From: SZUA-287 sp036397975
Lineage (GTDB): Bacteria > Bacteroidota > Ignavibacteria > UBA10030 > UBA6906
Length of the DNA: 5,274 nt
Assembly (NCBI GenBank): GCA_036397975.1
Contig: DASWHW010000141.1
Span: forward strand, 1-5,274
Reading direction: 5' to 3'
In this document: positions 1 through 5,274 of the stretch, piece after piece
Layout: the number at the start of each line of letters is the position of its first letter
How positions within the stretch are numbered: the stretch's first letter is position 1
Program-made: the position numbers and the translations under genes
The notes under the pieces: generated by a model
Databases searched by the model: none
Told to the model about the DNA's origin: nothing
The model's input: only the letters and a program-made list of their open reading frames with translations

Positions 1-1
1 G

Positions 2-79
2 GATGCGATTCATGGTTTTTACTCTCAAGAAGTAAAAGGGAAAGAAAAAGTGCGATACAGAAAGCCTAAGTTTATATGA
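2..79 (+). CDS. C-terminal end of an unidentified protein, cut by the window edge
   Basis: An open frame enters from the left edge and ends at a TGA at 77-79, leaving 25 residues that begin DAIHGFYSQEV and end in RKPKFI. The tail is strongly basic and has no recognisable motif. Its stop overlaps the start of the next gene as ATGA, the usual sign of two co-translated genes, and this is the main reason to believe the frame. STAS-like DUF4325 proteins often sit next to or are fused to histidine-kinase-type ATPases, so such a protein is one guess for the missing part, but nothing in these 25 residues shows it. Confidence 0.5.
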   Translation, partial: DAIHGFYSQEVKGKEKVRYRKPKFI

Positions 80-369
80 TAACGATTAACATGTTTGATC
101 TTGCTGGAAGTTTCGCAGAGAATAAAGATAAGGCGAAAGAAATCCGTGAGGATTGGATATTACCAGCACTGAGGAATGGAGAGGCAGTTGTACTGGATTA
201 TGGCGGTGTTGATTCAACGACCCAGTCTTTTACTCATGCATTAATAAGTGAGGCGATGCGAATTTATGGCTTCGATGTCTTTTTTGACAAAGTTACCTTT
301 AAGGATTGCTCAGAATCTGTCAAAAAGGTCATAAGTATTGTTTCTGAATATATGCAGAGACATCTTTGA
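76..369 (+). CDS. STAS-like domain protein (DUF4325 family)
   Basis: This complete 97-residue protein reads as a single small domain. The central segment, with EAVVLDYGGVDSTTQSF at about residues 36-52, followed by a helix (THALISEAMRIYGFDV), matches the DUF4325 pattern of a hydrophobic strand, a VDS.TQSF turn and an amphipathic helix. The C-terminal part (VTFKDCSESVKKVISIVSEYM) is also typical. There is no signal peptide or membrane segment, so it should be cytoplasmic. STAS-like domains of this kind are thought to be regulatory, partnering with kinase- or ATPase-type proteins, but no activity is established from sequence. The start overlaps the preceding stop as ATGA, and no good ribosome binding site is visible before it, so translation probably depends on coupling to the upstream gene. 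The region is clearly more AT-rich than the operon to the right (21 G/C in bases 61-120), which may indicate transfer. Confidence 0.8.
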   Translation: MITINMFDLAGSFAENKDKAKEIREDWILPALRNGEAVVLDYGGVDSTTQSFTHALISEAMRIYGFDVFFDKVTFKDCSESVKKVISIVSEYMQRHL

Positions 370-423
370 GAATAATCCGTTTTCATCTTATGACAAACCC
401 CTCCTAATTAGGACAAGACCAAA
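370..423. other. Convergent intergenic gap with short palindrome
   Basis: The plus-strand STAS-like gene and the minus-strand DUF456 remnant converge on this 54-base gap. It holds a perfect 12-base palindrome, TCCTAATTAGGA, at 402-413. There is no T-run next to it on either strand, so it is not a clear terminator. The gap is also where the AT-rich left part meets DNA of higher GC content, so it may lie near the edge of an acquired segment. Confidence 0.35.
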
Positions 424-638
424 TTACAGGAAATACGCTCCGACGAATCCTCCAATCATAGCAATGGCAATCGAGGCTTTCACTGCACTACCGATGACAA
501 TGCCTGACCATGCACTCAATCCGGACTTGCCGGCCTGGGACGCATAAGGAGCTCACCGGCAAAGGCTCCGATGAATGGACCGACGATCACCAGCAGGGAT
601 GCAAGTATCCAGAGAATGTATTCAAGAGCAAGCGTCAC
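424..638 (-). pseudogene. DUF456 family membrane protein remnant, internally deleted and frameshifted
   Basis: On the minus strand a frame opens with a GTG at 638-636 and reads MTLALEYILWILASLLVIVG, which looks like the first transmembrane helix of DUF456 proteins. It then runs directly into PFIGAFAGELL, a motif that lies in the second half of that family. The Pro-Gly-rich middle (roughly 80-90 residues in relatives) is absent. At about 541-545 the frame breaks. The original frame ends at a TGA at 518-516, while a second frame from 543 continues as ASQAGKSGLSAWSG and ends with a hydrophobic helix finishing in GGFVGAYFL, stop at 426-424. One missing base would restore a single frame. The GTG shares one base with the TAG stop of the helicase fragment, so the two were probably neighbouring genes. 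The family call is from remembered pattern; function of DUF456 proteins is unknown. Confidence 0.65.
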
Positions 639-1630
639 TAATCCCTGGCCCGCTTCAAAATTTCGTTTGTAAGATTAAGGATGGGCTGTGTGCTGCGGTA
701 GTTTTCTTCCAGCTTGATGATTTTGCAATTGGGATGCTCTTCCGGGAAATCCAGAATGTTCCGGATCATGGCGCCGCGAAAGGAATAAATGGACTGAGAA
801 TCGTCACCGACAACAAGAACATTTTCGTGCCGCGACGCCAGGAGTTTGACGATCTCAGCTTGAATGCGATTGGTGTCTTGATACTCGTCCACCATGATGT
901 ATTTATACCGGTCCGATATTTTGGAACGTACGCCGTCATTCTCTTGCAGGAGTTTCTTCAGATAAATCAACATGTCATCGTAGTCCATCAGGTTGTGCTG
1001 CGCCTTGTATGTCTCGTACGCCTTCTGCAGGCGTAGAATGTCTTCCGTATGCTGTTCGAAGTGAGGATACTCAGCGCTGATGACTTCCGGAACAAGGGTG
1101 AGGGTATTCACTGCTTTCGAGAAGATATCGATGAGCGTGTTTTTTCGGGGGAAACGGCGCTCCCGCGTATCGAGCTTCATCTGTGTTCGCAGGAGGTTCA
1201 CAACGTCTTCCGCATCGCTTTGATCGAGGATAGTGAATGTCGACTCAAACCCGATGAGCGGAGCGTACTGCCGCAGGGTGCTATTCGCAAACGAGTGGAA
1301 CGTTCCACCTGCAACTTTCTCGCAGCGTGCATCAAGCAAAATGCTGGCCCGCCGAAGCATTTCTTGAGCAGCTCTCCGGGTGAAAGTGAGAAGCAATATC
1401 GACTCCGGGTGAACGCCCAGCTCTACCAGGTAGGCAACACGATAAGTAATCGTACGTGTCTTTCCCGTCCCTGCGCCCGCAATAATAAGATGGGGTCCGT
1501 TCACCGACGAGACTGCTTCGTACTGGGCTGGATTGAGTTGGTTCTTATAGTCGATCAGGAAGTTCTTCTTCTGCCCGACGAGCCCGTCATCGGTCTTGAA
1601 CAACTCTTTTTTGAGCGTATACTTTTTCAT
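638..1630 (-). CDS. UvrD/PcrA-family (SF1) DNA helicase, truncated after motif IV
   Basis: The 330-residue product is the N-terminal part of a superfamily 1 helicase, which would unwind DNA in repair or replication. Visible motifs in order are the Q-type motif LNPAQ (32-36), Walker A AGAGTGKT (51-58), motif Ia LLLTFTRR (79-86), motif Ib GTFHSFA (109-115), Walker B with VDEYQDTN (247-254), motif III VVGDDSQSIYSFRG (273-286) and motif IV LEENYRST (307-314). It ends 16 residues later at RARD, where relatives carry on for 350-400 more residues. Motifs V and VI, the 2B domain and the arginine finger of motif VI are therefore missing, so it could bind ATP but should not work as a helicase. No other frame beyond 638 continues the helicase; instead the DUF456 remnant begins. 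The start is fixed by an in-frame TGA just upstream; the ribosome binding site is weak. Most likely a decayed gene, although the frame up to the stop is clean. Confidence 0.88.
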   Translation of the reverse strand: MKKYTLKKELFKTDDGLVGQKKNFLIDYKNQLNPAQYEAVSSVNGPHLIIAGAGTGKTRTITYRVAYLVELGVHPESILLLTFTRRAAQEMLRRASILLDARCEKVAGGTFHSFANSTLRQYAPLIGFESTFTILDQSDAEDVVNLLRTQMKLDTRERRFPRKNTLIDIFSKAVNTLTLVPEVISAEYPHFEQHTEDILRLQKAYETYKAQHNLMDYDDMLIYLKKLLQENDGVRSKISDRYKYIMVDEYQDTNRIQAEIVKLLASRHENVLVVGDDSQSIYSFRGAMIRNILDFPEEHPNCKIIKLEENYRSTQPILNLTNEILKRARD

Positions 1631-1643
1631 GATGACTCAAATT

Positions 1644-1671
1644 AGAAAAAAAGGGGGGAAAGGGAAAGAGA
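1644..1671 (+). repeat. 28-base purine run (A7 then G6)
   Basis: Bases 1644-1671 are all purines on the plus strand, including seven A (1646-1652) followed by six G (1653-1658). On the minus strand this is a C/T tract lying 14-41 bases upstream of the helicase start. Such homopolymer runs are prone to replication slippage and to sequencing error. On the minus strand the T-rich end follows a weak GC-containing hairpin (about 1667-1690), so it could also act as a poor terminator after the exporter operon. Confidence 0.4.
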
Positions 1672-1695
1672 TCGCTTCGCTCCTTTCAGTCGTTT

Positions 1696-1719
1696 GTAAC
1701 GACAAATAGAGTTTGTTAC
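1696..1719. repeat. Imperfect inverted repeat
   Basis: The left arm GTAAC-gac-AAA (1696-1706) pairs with TTTGTTAC (1712-1719), eight base pairs with a three-base bulge and a five-base loop. It lies downstream of the exporter operon on the minus strand. No T-run follows. Its role is unknown. Confidence 0.35.
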
Positions 1720-1759
1720 TGCAAGGAGCCCATGGGCCGACGAACAGTCTGATTCTGGA

Positions 1760-1781
1760 TACTTCTTCTCGAGAAGAAGTA
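1760..1781. repeat. Perfect 22-base palindrome
   Basis: The 11-base arm TACTTCTTCTC at 1760-1770 is followed with no spacer by its exact reverse complement at 1771-1781. The site is about 60 bases past the stop of the permease gene. As RNA it would form a stem of about nine pairs with a UCGA loop, but no T-run follows on either strand, so it is not a standard intrinsic terminator. It could be an RNA 3'-end hairpin or a dimeric protein binding site; the sequence does not decide. Confidence 0.55.
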
Positions 1782-1799
1782 CGAAAGAGACCACCTGTT

Positions 1800-1817
1800 C
1801 TTTGGTTATAATCAAAG
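1800..1817. repeat. Near-perfect 18-base palindrome
   Basis: CTTTGGTTATAATCAAAG is symmetrical except for one mismatched pair (G/T at the sixth position from each end). It sits 26 bases after the stop of the permease gene on the minus strand, and 18 bases from the 22-base palindrome. The AT-rich core and half-site symmetry fit either an operator or a 3'-end hairpin of the operon transcript. Confidence 0.4.
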
Positions 1818-1842
1818 GGGATTTGCGCTGAGGGAAAAGCGA

Positions 1843-3060
1843 CTACTCGTACCGGAGTGCGTCGATGGTGTCGGACATAGCGGCTTTCCACGCAGGGTAA
1901 ATGCCGAAGAAGATACCCACGATGAAAGCGAAGGCAAAGGCGAGGAGGATGGAGCCGGGCGACAGAATGGTGTTCCAATTGCCGTACGTGCTCATGACTG
2001 TCGATGCCCCGCCGCCGAGCGCGATGCCGATGACGCCGCCGAGAATGCTCATCACGACCGCTTCAATGAGAAACTGCAACATGATGTCTCTCTTGCGCGC
2101 ACCGACCGCTTTCCGGATACCGATCTCACGAGTTCGTTCAGTCACCGAAATGATCATAACATTCATGATGCCGATACCGCCAACGAGAAGAGAGACCGCC
2201 GCGATGCCTGCAAGGAGAATCGTAAACGTCTGCTGTGTTTCCTGAAACGTTGTAATGATATCTGCCTGGTTGCGCAGCGTGAAATCGTTGTCCTGGTCGG
2301 AGCGGAGCCGATGCTCACGCCGAAGGACTTGTTCGATCTCCAGAAACGCTGGTTCCATGTCTTGCTGACTGGCAACCTTCACGGAGATTTGCGAGAGGAA
2401 ATCCACGCCATACAAGCGTCGTTGTGCAGTCGAGAGGGGAATGATGATCTGATCGTCGGGATTCTGAAATCCACTTTGGCCCTTTGATTCAAGCACGCCG
2501 ATCACCGTGAATGCTTGCCCGTTAATGCGGATCTGCTTGCCGAGAGTTGAACCGTCTGGAAAGAGATTCAGGGCAACCGTTGCCCCCATAACGCAGACCT
2601 TTACAACCCCCTTAAGCTCGCTTTGATTGAAGTAGCGGCCATCCACAGCAGCGAAGTTTCTCACCGTTTCATATTCTGGCACAGTGCCGATAATCCGAGT
2701 GCTCCAGTTCCGGTTCTCGTATTTCACCTGTGCCTGGCGTGATAGTTCCGGAACGACAGCATCGACGCGAGCAACTCGTTTCTCGATAGCCGTTGCATCG
2801 CTCTCTTTGAGGCGAACACTGGAGCCGGATTCCCTGACAAAGCCCCCGCCGCTGCGCTGCGTTCCCGGTGAAAGGAACAAGAGATTGGATCCGAGTGATT
2901 CGATACGTTCGACTACCGCTTGTTGTGCCCCTTCACCGATTGCGATCATGGTGATCACCGCAGCAACGCCGATAATAATGCCGAGCATCGTCAAAAGCGA
3001 TCGAAACTTGTTGGCGTTCAAAGCCTCCAGGGAAGTGCGAAAACTCTCTACCGGGTTCAT
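1843..3060 (-). CDS. MacB-type ABC transporter permease (FtsX family), no ATPase domain
   Basis: This 405-residue inner-membrane protein has the full MacB permease layout. A first transmembrane helix lies at about 21-41 (SLLTMLGIIIGVAAVITMIA), followed by a large periplasmic MacB_PCD domain (about 45-275) and three further helices at about 279-303, 331-352 and 368-389. The cytoplasmic segment ERTREIGIRKAVGARKRDI (308-326) is the conserved coupling region that meets the nucleotide-binding subunit, and the C-terminal YPAWKAAMSDTIDALRYE is also a family mark. MacB-type proteins do not move substrates through the membrane in the usual ABC way; they drive export of periplasmic or envelope substrates by mechanotransmission with an adaptor. 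E. coli MacB carries its ATPase at the N-terminus; here it is absent, so a separate ATPase is needed. The start overlaps the adaptor stop as ATGA, and GGAAGAG lies just upstream as a ribosome binding site. Substrate unknown. Confidence 0.93.
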   Translation of the reverse strand: MNPVESFRTSLEALNANKFRSLLTMLGIIIGVAAVITMIAIGEGAQQAVVERIESLGSNLLFLSPGTQRSGGGFVRESGSSVRLKESDATAIEKRVARVDAVVPELSRQAQVKYENRNWSTRIIGTVPEYETVRNFAAVDGRYFNQSELKGVVKVCVMGATVALNLFPDGSTLGKQIRINGQAFTVIGVLESKGQSGFQNPDDQIIIPLSTAQRRLYGVDFLSQISVKVASQQDMEPAFLEIEQVLRREHRLRSDQDNDFTLRNQADIITTFQETQQTFTILLAGIAAVSLLVGGIGIMNVMIISVTERTREIGIRKAVGARKRDIMLQFLIEAVVMSILGGVIGIALGGGASTVMSTYGNWNTILSPGSILLAFAFAFIVGIFFGIYPAWKAAMSDTIDALRYE

Positions 3061-4394
3061 CGGACTCTTCCGCTGCCGCCGCCCATCGCGCTCCTGCTCC
3101 GAATGCGCTCGTTCAACTCCTCCTGGGCGGCACGTGCACGAGAGACGGTCGATCCGTACACCTCGTCTCCCTCTTCGAGTCCGTCAACAATCTCCGTGTT
3201 GTCGAAGTTACTTTCGCCAATGGTGACAAACTTTGGTTTGATCTTTTCAGATTCCTTGACCATGACGATGCGCCGCCGACTTTGCGTTCCTTCGCGGCGA
3301 CGACTTCCATTGGAGTTTTGAAATCCTTGAAATCCGCCACCTTCACCACCACGTCGCAGGCCCATCCTCTCCGCAAAACGTGCTCTGCTTGCTGAATCAA
3401 GATTGTTTCTCCCGGTCCGGCTTGAATCGCGGAGTTCTTCAAGGAGGGCTCGTCCTTGAGGTGACCGCGGATCGGTAAGCGCTTCATTCGGCAAAAGAAG
3501 GACATCGGTCTTCCGGAAGATCTCGATGTCTGCCGATGCGCTCATGCCGGCCTTCAGCCGCCCTCCTTTGTTTTGCACTTGCACAAGCACGGGAAAGACC
3601 GTCACGTTTTGCTGTGTCGTTCCCTGCGGAGCGATACGAATCACCTCTCCCGGATAGCGATTGTCCGGGAAGGCATCGGCAGTGACCGTCACCGATTGGT
3701 CTACCCCCACCCGTCCGATATCAACTTCGTCGACATTTACTTCCACATACACTTCGTCCATGTTTGCCAGCGTGGCGAGGACGGTTCCACCGCCAACGTT
3801 AGACACGCCGGAGGAAATGATCTGTCCAACCTCCACTGCCTTTGTCAGGATCACTCCGGAGATTGGCGCATGGATTCTTGTATCGCGCAGCCGTTCGTCC
3901 GCGGAAGACAATACCGCCTTCGCTTTCACGAGCGATGATTTTGCACGGACGTAATCCACGCGCGCGGCATCGCGGTCCTGCTGAGAGATCAATCCTTTGG
4001 TGGAAAGCTCTTCCGACCGCCGGTCATTGTTCGACTGCTGCAGCGCTGTTGCTTCTGCCAGCTCAAGATCGGCCTTTGCCTGATCATAATCGTTCCGTGC
4101 AGTTGTTTGATCCAGTGCAATGAGGAGGTCGCCTTTCTTGACGGTCTGTCCCTCGACGAAGTTCATTTCGAGGATTTGTCCGCTCGCTTTTGACTTCAAC
4201 TCGACTTTGTTAATCGGCTGGATAATGCCATCAGCGGAGACGCTGAGTTCAAGATCGCCGCGTGAAACCTGAATGGCTCGCTGTGTCGCCTCTTCTTTTC
4301 CCGACGAAGTTCGTCCCGAACCAAACCCAAAATAGAGTGTGGCCGCAAGAAGGACAACAGCGGCGCTTCCACCGATGACGATCTTCCGTCTCAT
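3057..4394 (-). CDS. RND/MacA-type periplasmic adaptor (HlyD family membrane fusion protein)
   Basis: The 445-residue product links an inner-membrane pump to an outer-membrane channel. It begins with RRK and a single hydrophobic helix (about 6-25) that anchors it facing the periplasm. The first lipoyl half lies at about 62-97 (KSKASGQILEMNFVEGQTVKKGDLL), followed by a coiled-coil hairpin at about 97-170 rich in Ala, Glu, Lys and Leu, and the second lipoyl half around 171-208 with RIHAPISGVI. A beta-barrel domain follows (about 212-293, ending LKAGMSASADIEI). The membrane-proximal domain starts with VLLLPNEAL and finishes with TEIVDGLEEGDEVYGS. Between these, residues about 308-372 form an Arg/Gly/Asn-rich insert (with GGEGGGFQGF) that most MacA proteins lack or have much shorter. 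The start shares one base with the preceding stop (TAATG), and GAAGG lies nine bases upstream. Confidence 0.93.
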   Translation of the reverse strand: MRRKIVIGGSAAVVLLAATLYFGFGSGRTSSGKEEATQRAIQVSRGDLELSVSADGIIQPINKVELKSKASGQILEMNFVEGQTVKKGDLLIALDQTTARNDYDQAKADLELAEATALQQSNNDRRSEELSTKGLISQQDRDAARVDYVRAKSSLVKAKAVLSSADERLRDTRIHAPISGVILTKAVEVGQIISSGVSNVGGGTVLATLANMDEVYVEVNVDEVDIGRVGVDQSVTVTADAFPDNRYPGEVIRIAPQGTTQQNVTVFPVLVQVQNKGGRLKAGMSASADIEIFRKTDVLLLPNEALTDPRSPQGRALLEELRDSSRTGRNNLDSASRARFAERMGLRRGGEGGGFQGFQNSNGSRRREGTQSRRRIVMVKESEKIKPKFVTIGESNFDNTEIVDGLEEGDEVYGSTVSRARAAQEELNERIRSRSAMGGGSGRVR

Positions 4395-4774
4395 TAACGT
4401 CTGCCTTCATCATCCAATGTTCGGTCCCGCATGCGTGATTTGCGCCGCTCCTTATATTTTTCGAAGGCGGTCTTTTGCGCGTTGTTGAGAATTTCCTCGA
4501 TGCGTGCATCGCTGTTCGCACGAATCTTCTGCATCTCTGTCCTCACTAGCTCGGGCTTGCCAACATTTTCCTTGCGGGCATTGGCCAGTTCTTTGTTTGA
4601 CTCGGTAAGGATTTGACGTATGGTCTTTTGCTGTTCCATTGAAAGAAGGAGTTGCTTGGTGAGCATCACCATCGTCCGATCCATTCGTTCCGCTGGATTT
4701 GGCCTGTTCTGGGAATATGCAATGGAGCCGGCGAATGTCGTGAAGAGAAGAAGAGCAAAGAGCGTTTGTTTCAT
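4394..4774 (-). CDS. Spy/CpxP-like secreted periplasmic protein
   Basis: The 126-residue protein starts with MKQTLFALLLFTTFAGSIAY, a Sec signal peptide, with likely cleavage near SQ at 21-22. The mature part is almost wholly helical and charged. LSMEQQKTIRQIL (44-56) resembles the LTxxQ motif of Spy and CpxP, and LNNAQKTAFEKY (96-107) looks like the second copy, followed by a basic tail. Spy/CpxP-family proteins are periplasmic chaperones or envelope-stress regulators; this one is a likely distant relative and shows no catalytic residues. I chose the ATG at 4774 because it begins the signal peptide and has AGGA about seven bases before it. The frame stays open to an ATG at 4852, which would bury the signal peptide behind 26 polar residues. 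Its stop is shared with the adaptor start, so it is the first gene of the exporter operon and may sense or protect the pump's substrate. Confidence 0.85.
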   Translation of the reverse strand: MKQTLFALLLFTTFAGSIAYSQNRPNPAERMDRTMVMLTKQLLLSMEQQKTIRQILTESNKELANARKENVGKPELVRTEMQKIRANSDARIEEILNNAQKTAFEKYKERRKSRMRDRTLDDEGRR

Positions 4775-5096
4775 AGAAGATCCTGAAAAGTGATGAAGTT
4801 TAATGGTGATTTGACTTTTTTCCGGTTCGTTCGGTTTAATTGATGAGCGCACCTTGAGTTAGGTATTGACTGCAAGGTAATGAAAAATGACCTAGGAGTG
4901 GACTTTTCTAAGCATTATGCAAGAAGGGCGAAACTAGCTGGAGAGCGAGAAGAAAAGTCTGAAAATGTATCATTGTGGTGTCCCGGATCGAAACTCCAGA
5001 TAACTCCTATGGACATAAGAACTGCCACAGCAATAAATGCCAATAGGAACTCTACAATTCCAGAATTGTTATATGCCTGTTGTCGAATACCACCCT
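4775..5096. other. Region of 322 bases with no convincing gene
   Basis: This stretch should hold the promoter of the Spy-like/adaptor/permease operon on the minus strand, but I see no clear -35/-10 pair. A minus-strand frame ending at TAA 4917-4915 contains one hydrophobic run of about 23 residues (4990-5058, centred on LLAFIAVAVLMSIG). It is the continuation of the first nagB-like frame past its two TGA stops, and has no good start or ribosome binding site before the helix. The plus-strand frame at 4880-5107 has no family resemblance. Either could be chance. Confidence 0.4.
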
Positions 5097-5274
5097 TCAG
5101 TGCTTGAGCATATAAGAGGACTTCCAGGTATCGGGGTAGGAGCCTTTCAGCTTCTTTGCTGCCGGCTCATCAACACAGGACGATAACTCTCCGATGTAAC
5201 TGAACAATGGATGCGGGACATTGTGCGGTGATAGGTCCCTCTACTGCCGCTTTAATGGCATCCGCCTTCCCCTC
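5097..5274 (-). pseudogene. nagB: Glucosamine-6-phosphate deaminase (NagB family), C-terminal end, frameshifted and cut by the window edge
   Basis: The family converts glucosamine 6-phosphate to fructose 6-phosphate and ammonia in amino-sugar catabolism. From the right edge the minus strand reads EGKADAIKAAVEGPITAQCP, then ASIVQLHRRVIVLC, close to the conserved GKA..I..AVEG....W/PAS..QLH..V end of NagB-type enzymes. It then hits TGA at 5172-5170. One base further on, the next frame reads DEPAAKKLKGSYPDTWKSSY and ends at TGA 5099-5097. Together LC + DEPAA matches the VCDEPS segment of E. coli NagB, so a single extra T near 5171-5173 splits the gene. The catalytic residues would lie upstream, outside the window. 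The final 15 residues are not family-like to my eye. Whether the frameshift is real or a sequencing error cannot be seen here. Confidence 0.65.

Noticed and set aside
338..547. Plus-strand frame overlapping the end of the STAS-like gene
   Set aside because: It is antisense to the DUF456 remnant, lacks a ribosome binding site and shows no domain.
575..1036. Long plus-strand frame opposite the helicase
   Set aside because: It is antisense to a frame with a full ordered set of SF1 helicase motifs and has no recognisable domain.
1049..1645. 198-codon plus-strand frame opposite the helicase N-terminus
   Set aside because: Shadow of the helicase codons; composition and motif content do not resemble a real protein.
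1807..1812. TATAAT on the plus strand as a promoter -10 box
   Set aside because: No -35 element about 17 bases upstream and no plus-strand gene to serve; it is the core of the near-palindrome at 1800-1817.
4775..4852. Longer start for the Spy-like protein, adding 26 residues
   Set aside because: The extension is polar and would hide the signal peptide; the ATG at 4774 has its own AGGA ribosome binding site.
4880..5107. 75-codon plus-strand frame
   Set aside because: No family resemblance and no clear ribosome binding site; it overlaps the nagB-like tail on the other strand.
1..5274. CRISPR array, tRNA, rRNA, or transposase
   Set aside because: I saw no regularly spaced repeats, no cloverleaf-like tRNA pattern and no transposase or integrase motifs on either strand.

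Overview
This looks like a piece of a bacterial chromosome or metagenome contig from a Gram-negative-type (two-membrane) organism. Evidence for that is a periplasmic adaptor with a membrane-fusion fold and a secreted Spy/CpxP-like protein. The gene set would suit the Bacteroidota/Chlorobiota-Ignavibacteria side of the tree, but that placement is an impression from protein style and is not proven by anything here.

Layout, left to right. (1) Bases 1-369, plus strand: an AT-rich two-gene cassette, made of the tail of an unidentified gene joined by an ATGA overlap to a complete 97-residue STAS-like (DUF4325) protein. (2) Bases 424-1630, minus strand: two damaged genes. A UvrD/PcrA-family helicase stops after motif IV and lacks the second half of the motor. 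Its stop codon shares a base with the GTG start of a DUF456-type small membrane protein, which seems to have lost its middle and then suffered a frameshift. (3) Bases 1631-1842: an intergenic stretch with three inverted repeats and a 28-base purine run. (4) Bases 1843-4774, minus strand: a tightly packed three-gene operon in the order Spy-like periplasmic protein, RND/MacA-type adaptor, MacB-type FtsX permease, with 1-base and 4-base overlaps. (5) Bases 4775-5096: no convincing gene. (6) Bases 5097-5274, minus strand: the C-terminal end of a glucosamine-6-phosphate deaminase (NagB) family gene, split over two frames.

The operon is the only clearly intact functional unit. The adaptor and permease should form the periplasmic and inner-membrane parts of a MacAB-like tripartite exporter, with the Spy-like protein as a possible chaperone or envelope-stress partner. 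No ABC ATPase and no outer-membrane TolC-like protein is encoded in the window, so these must come from elsewhere or be missing.

I found no CRISPR array, tRNA, rRNA or insertion sequence. I see no clear new system. The two points most worth a second look are the chain of lesions at 424-1630 and the left-edge STAS-like cassette. Three damaged genes in about 5 kb means either real gene decay or sequence/assembly errors, and the sequence alone cannot separate these.
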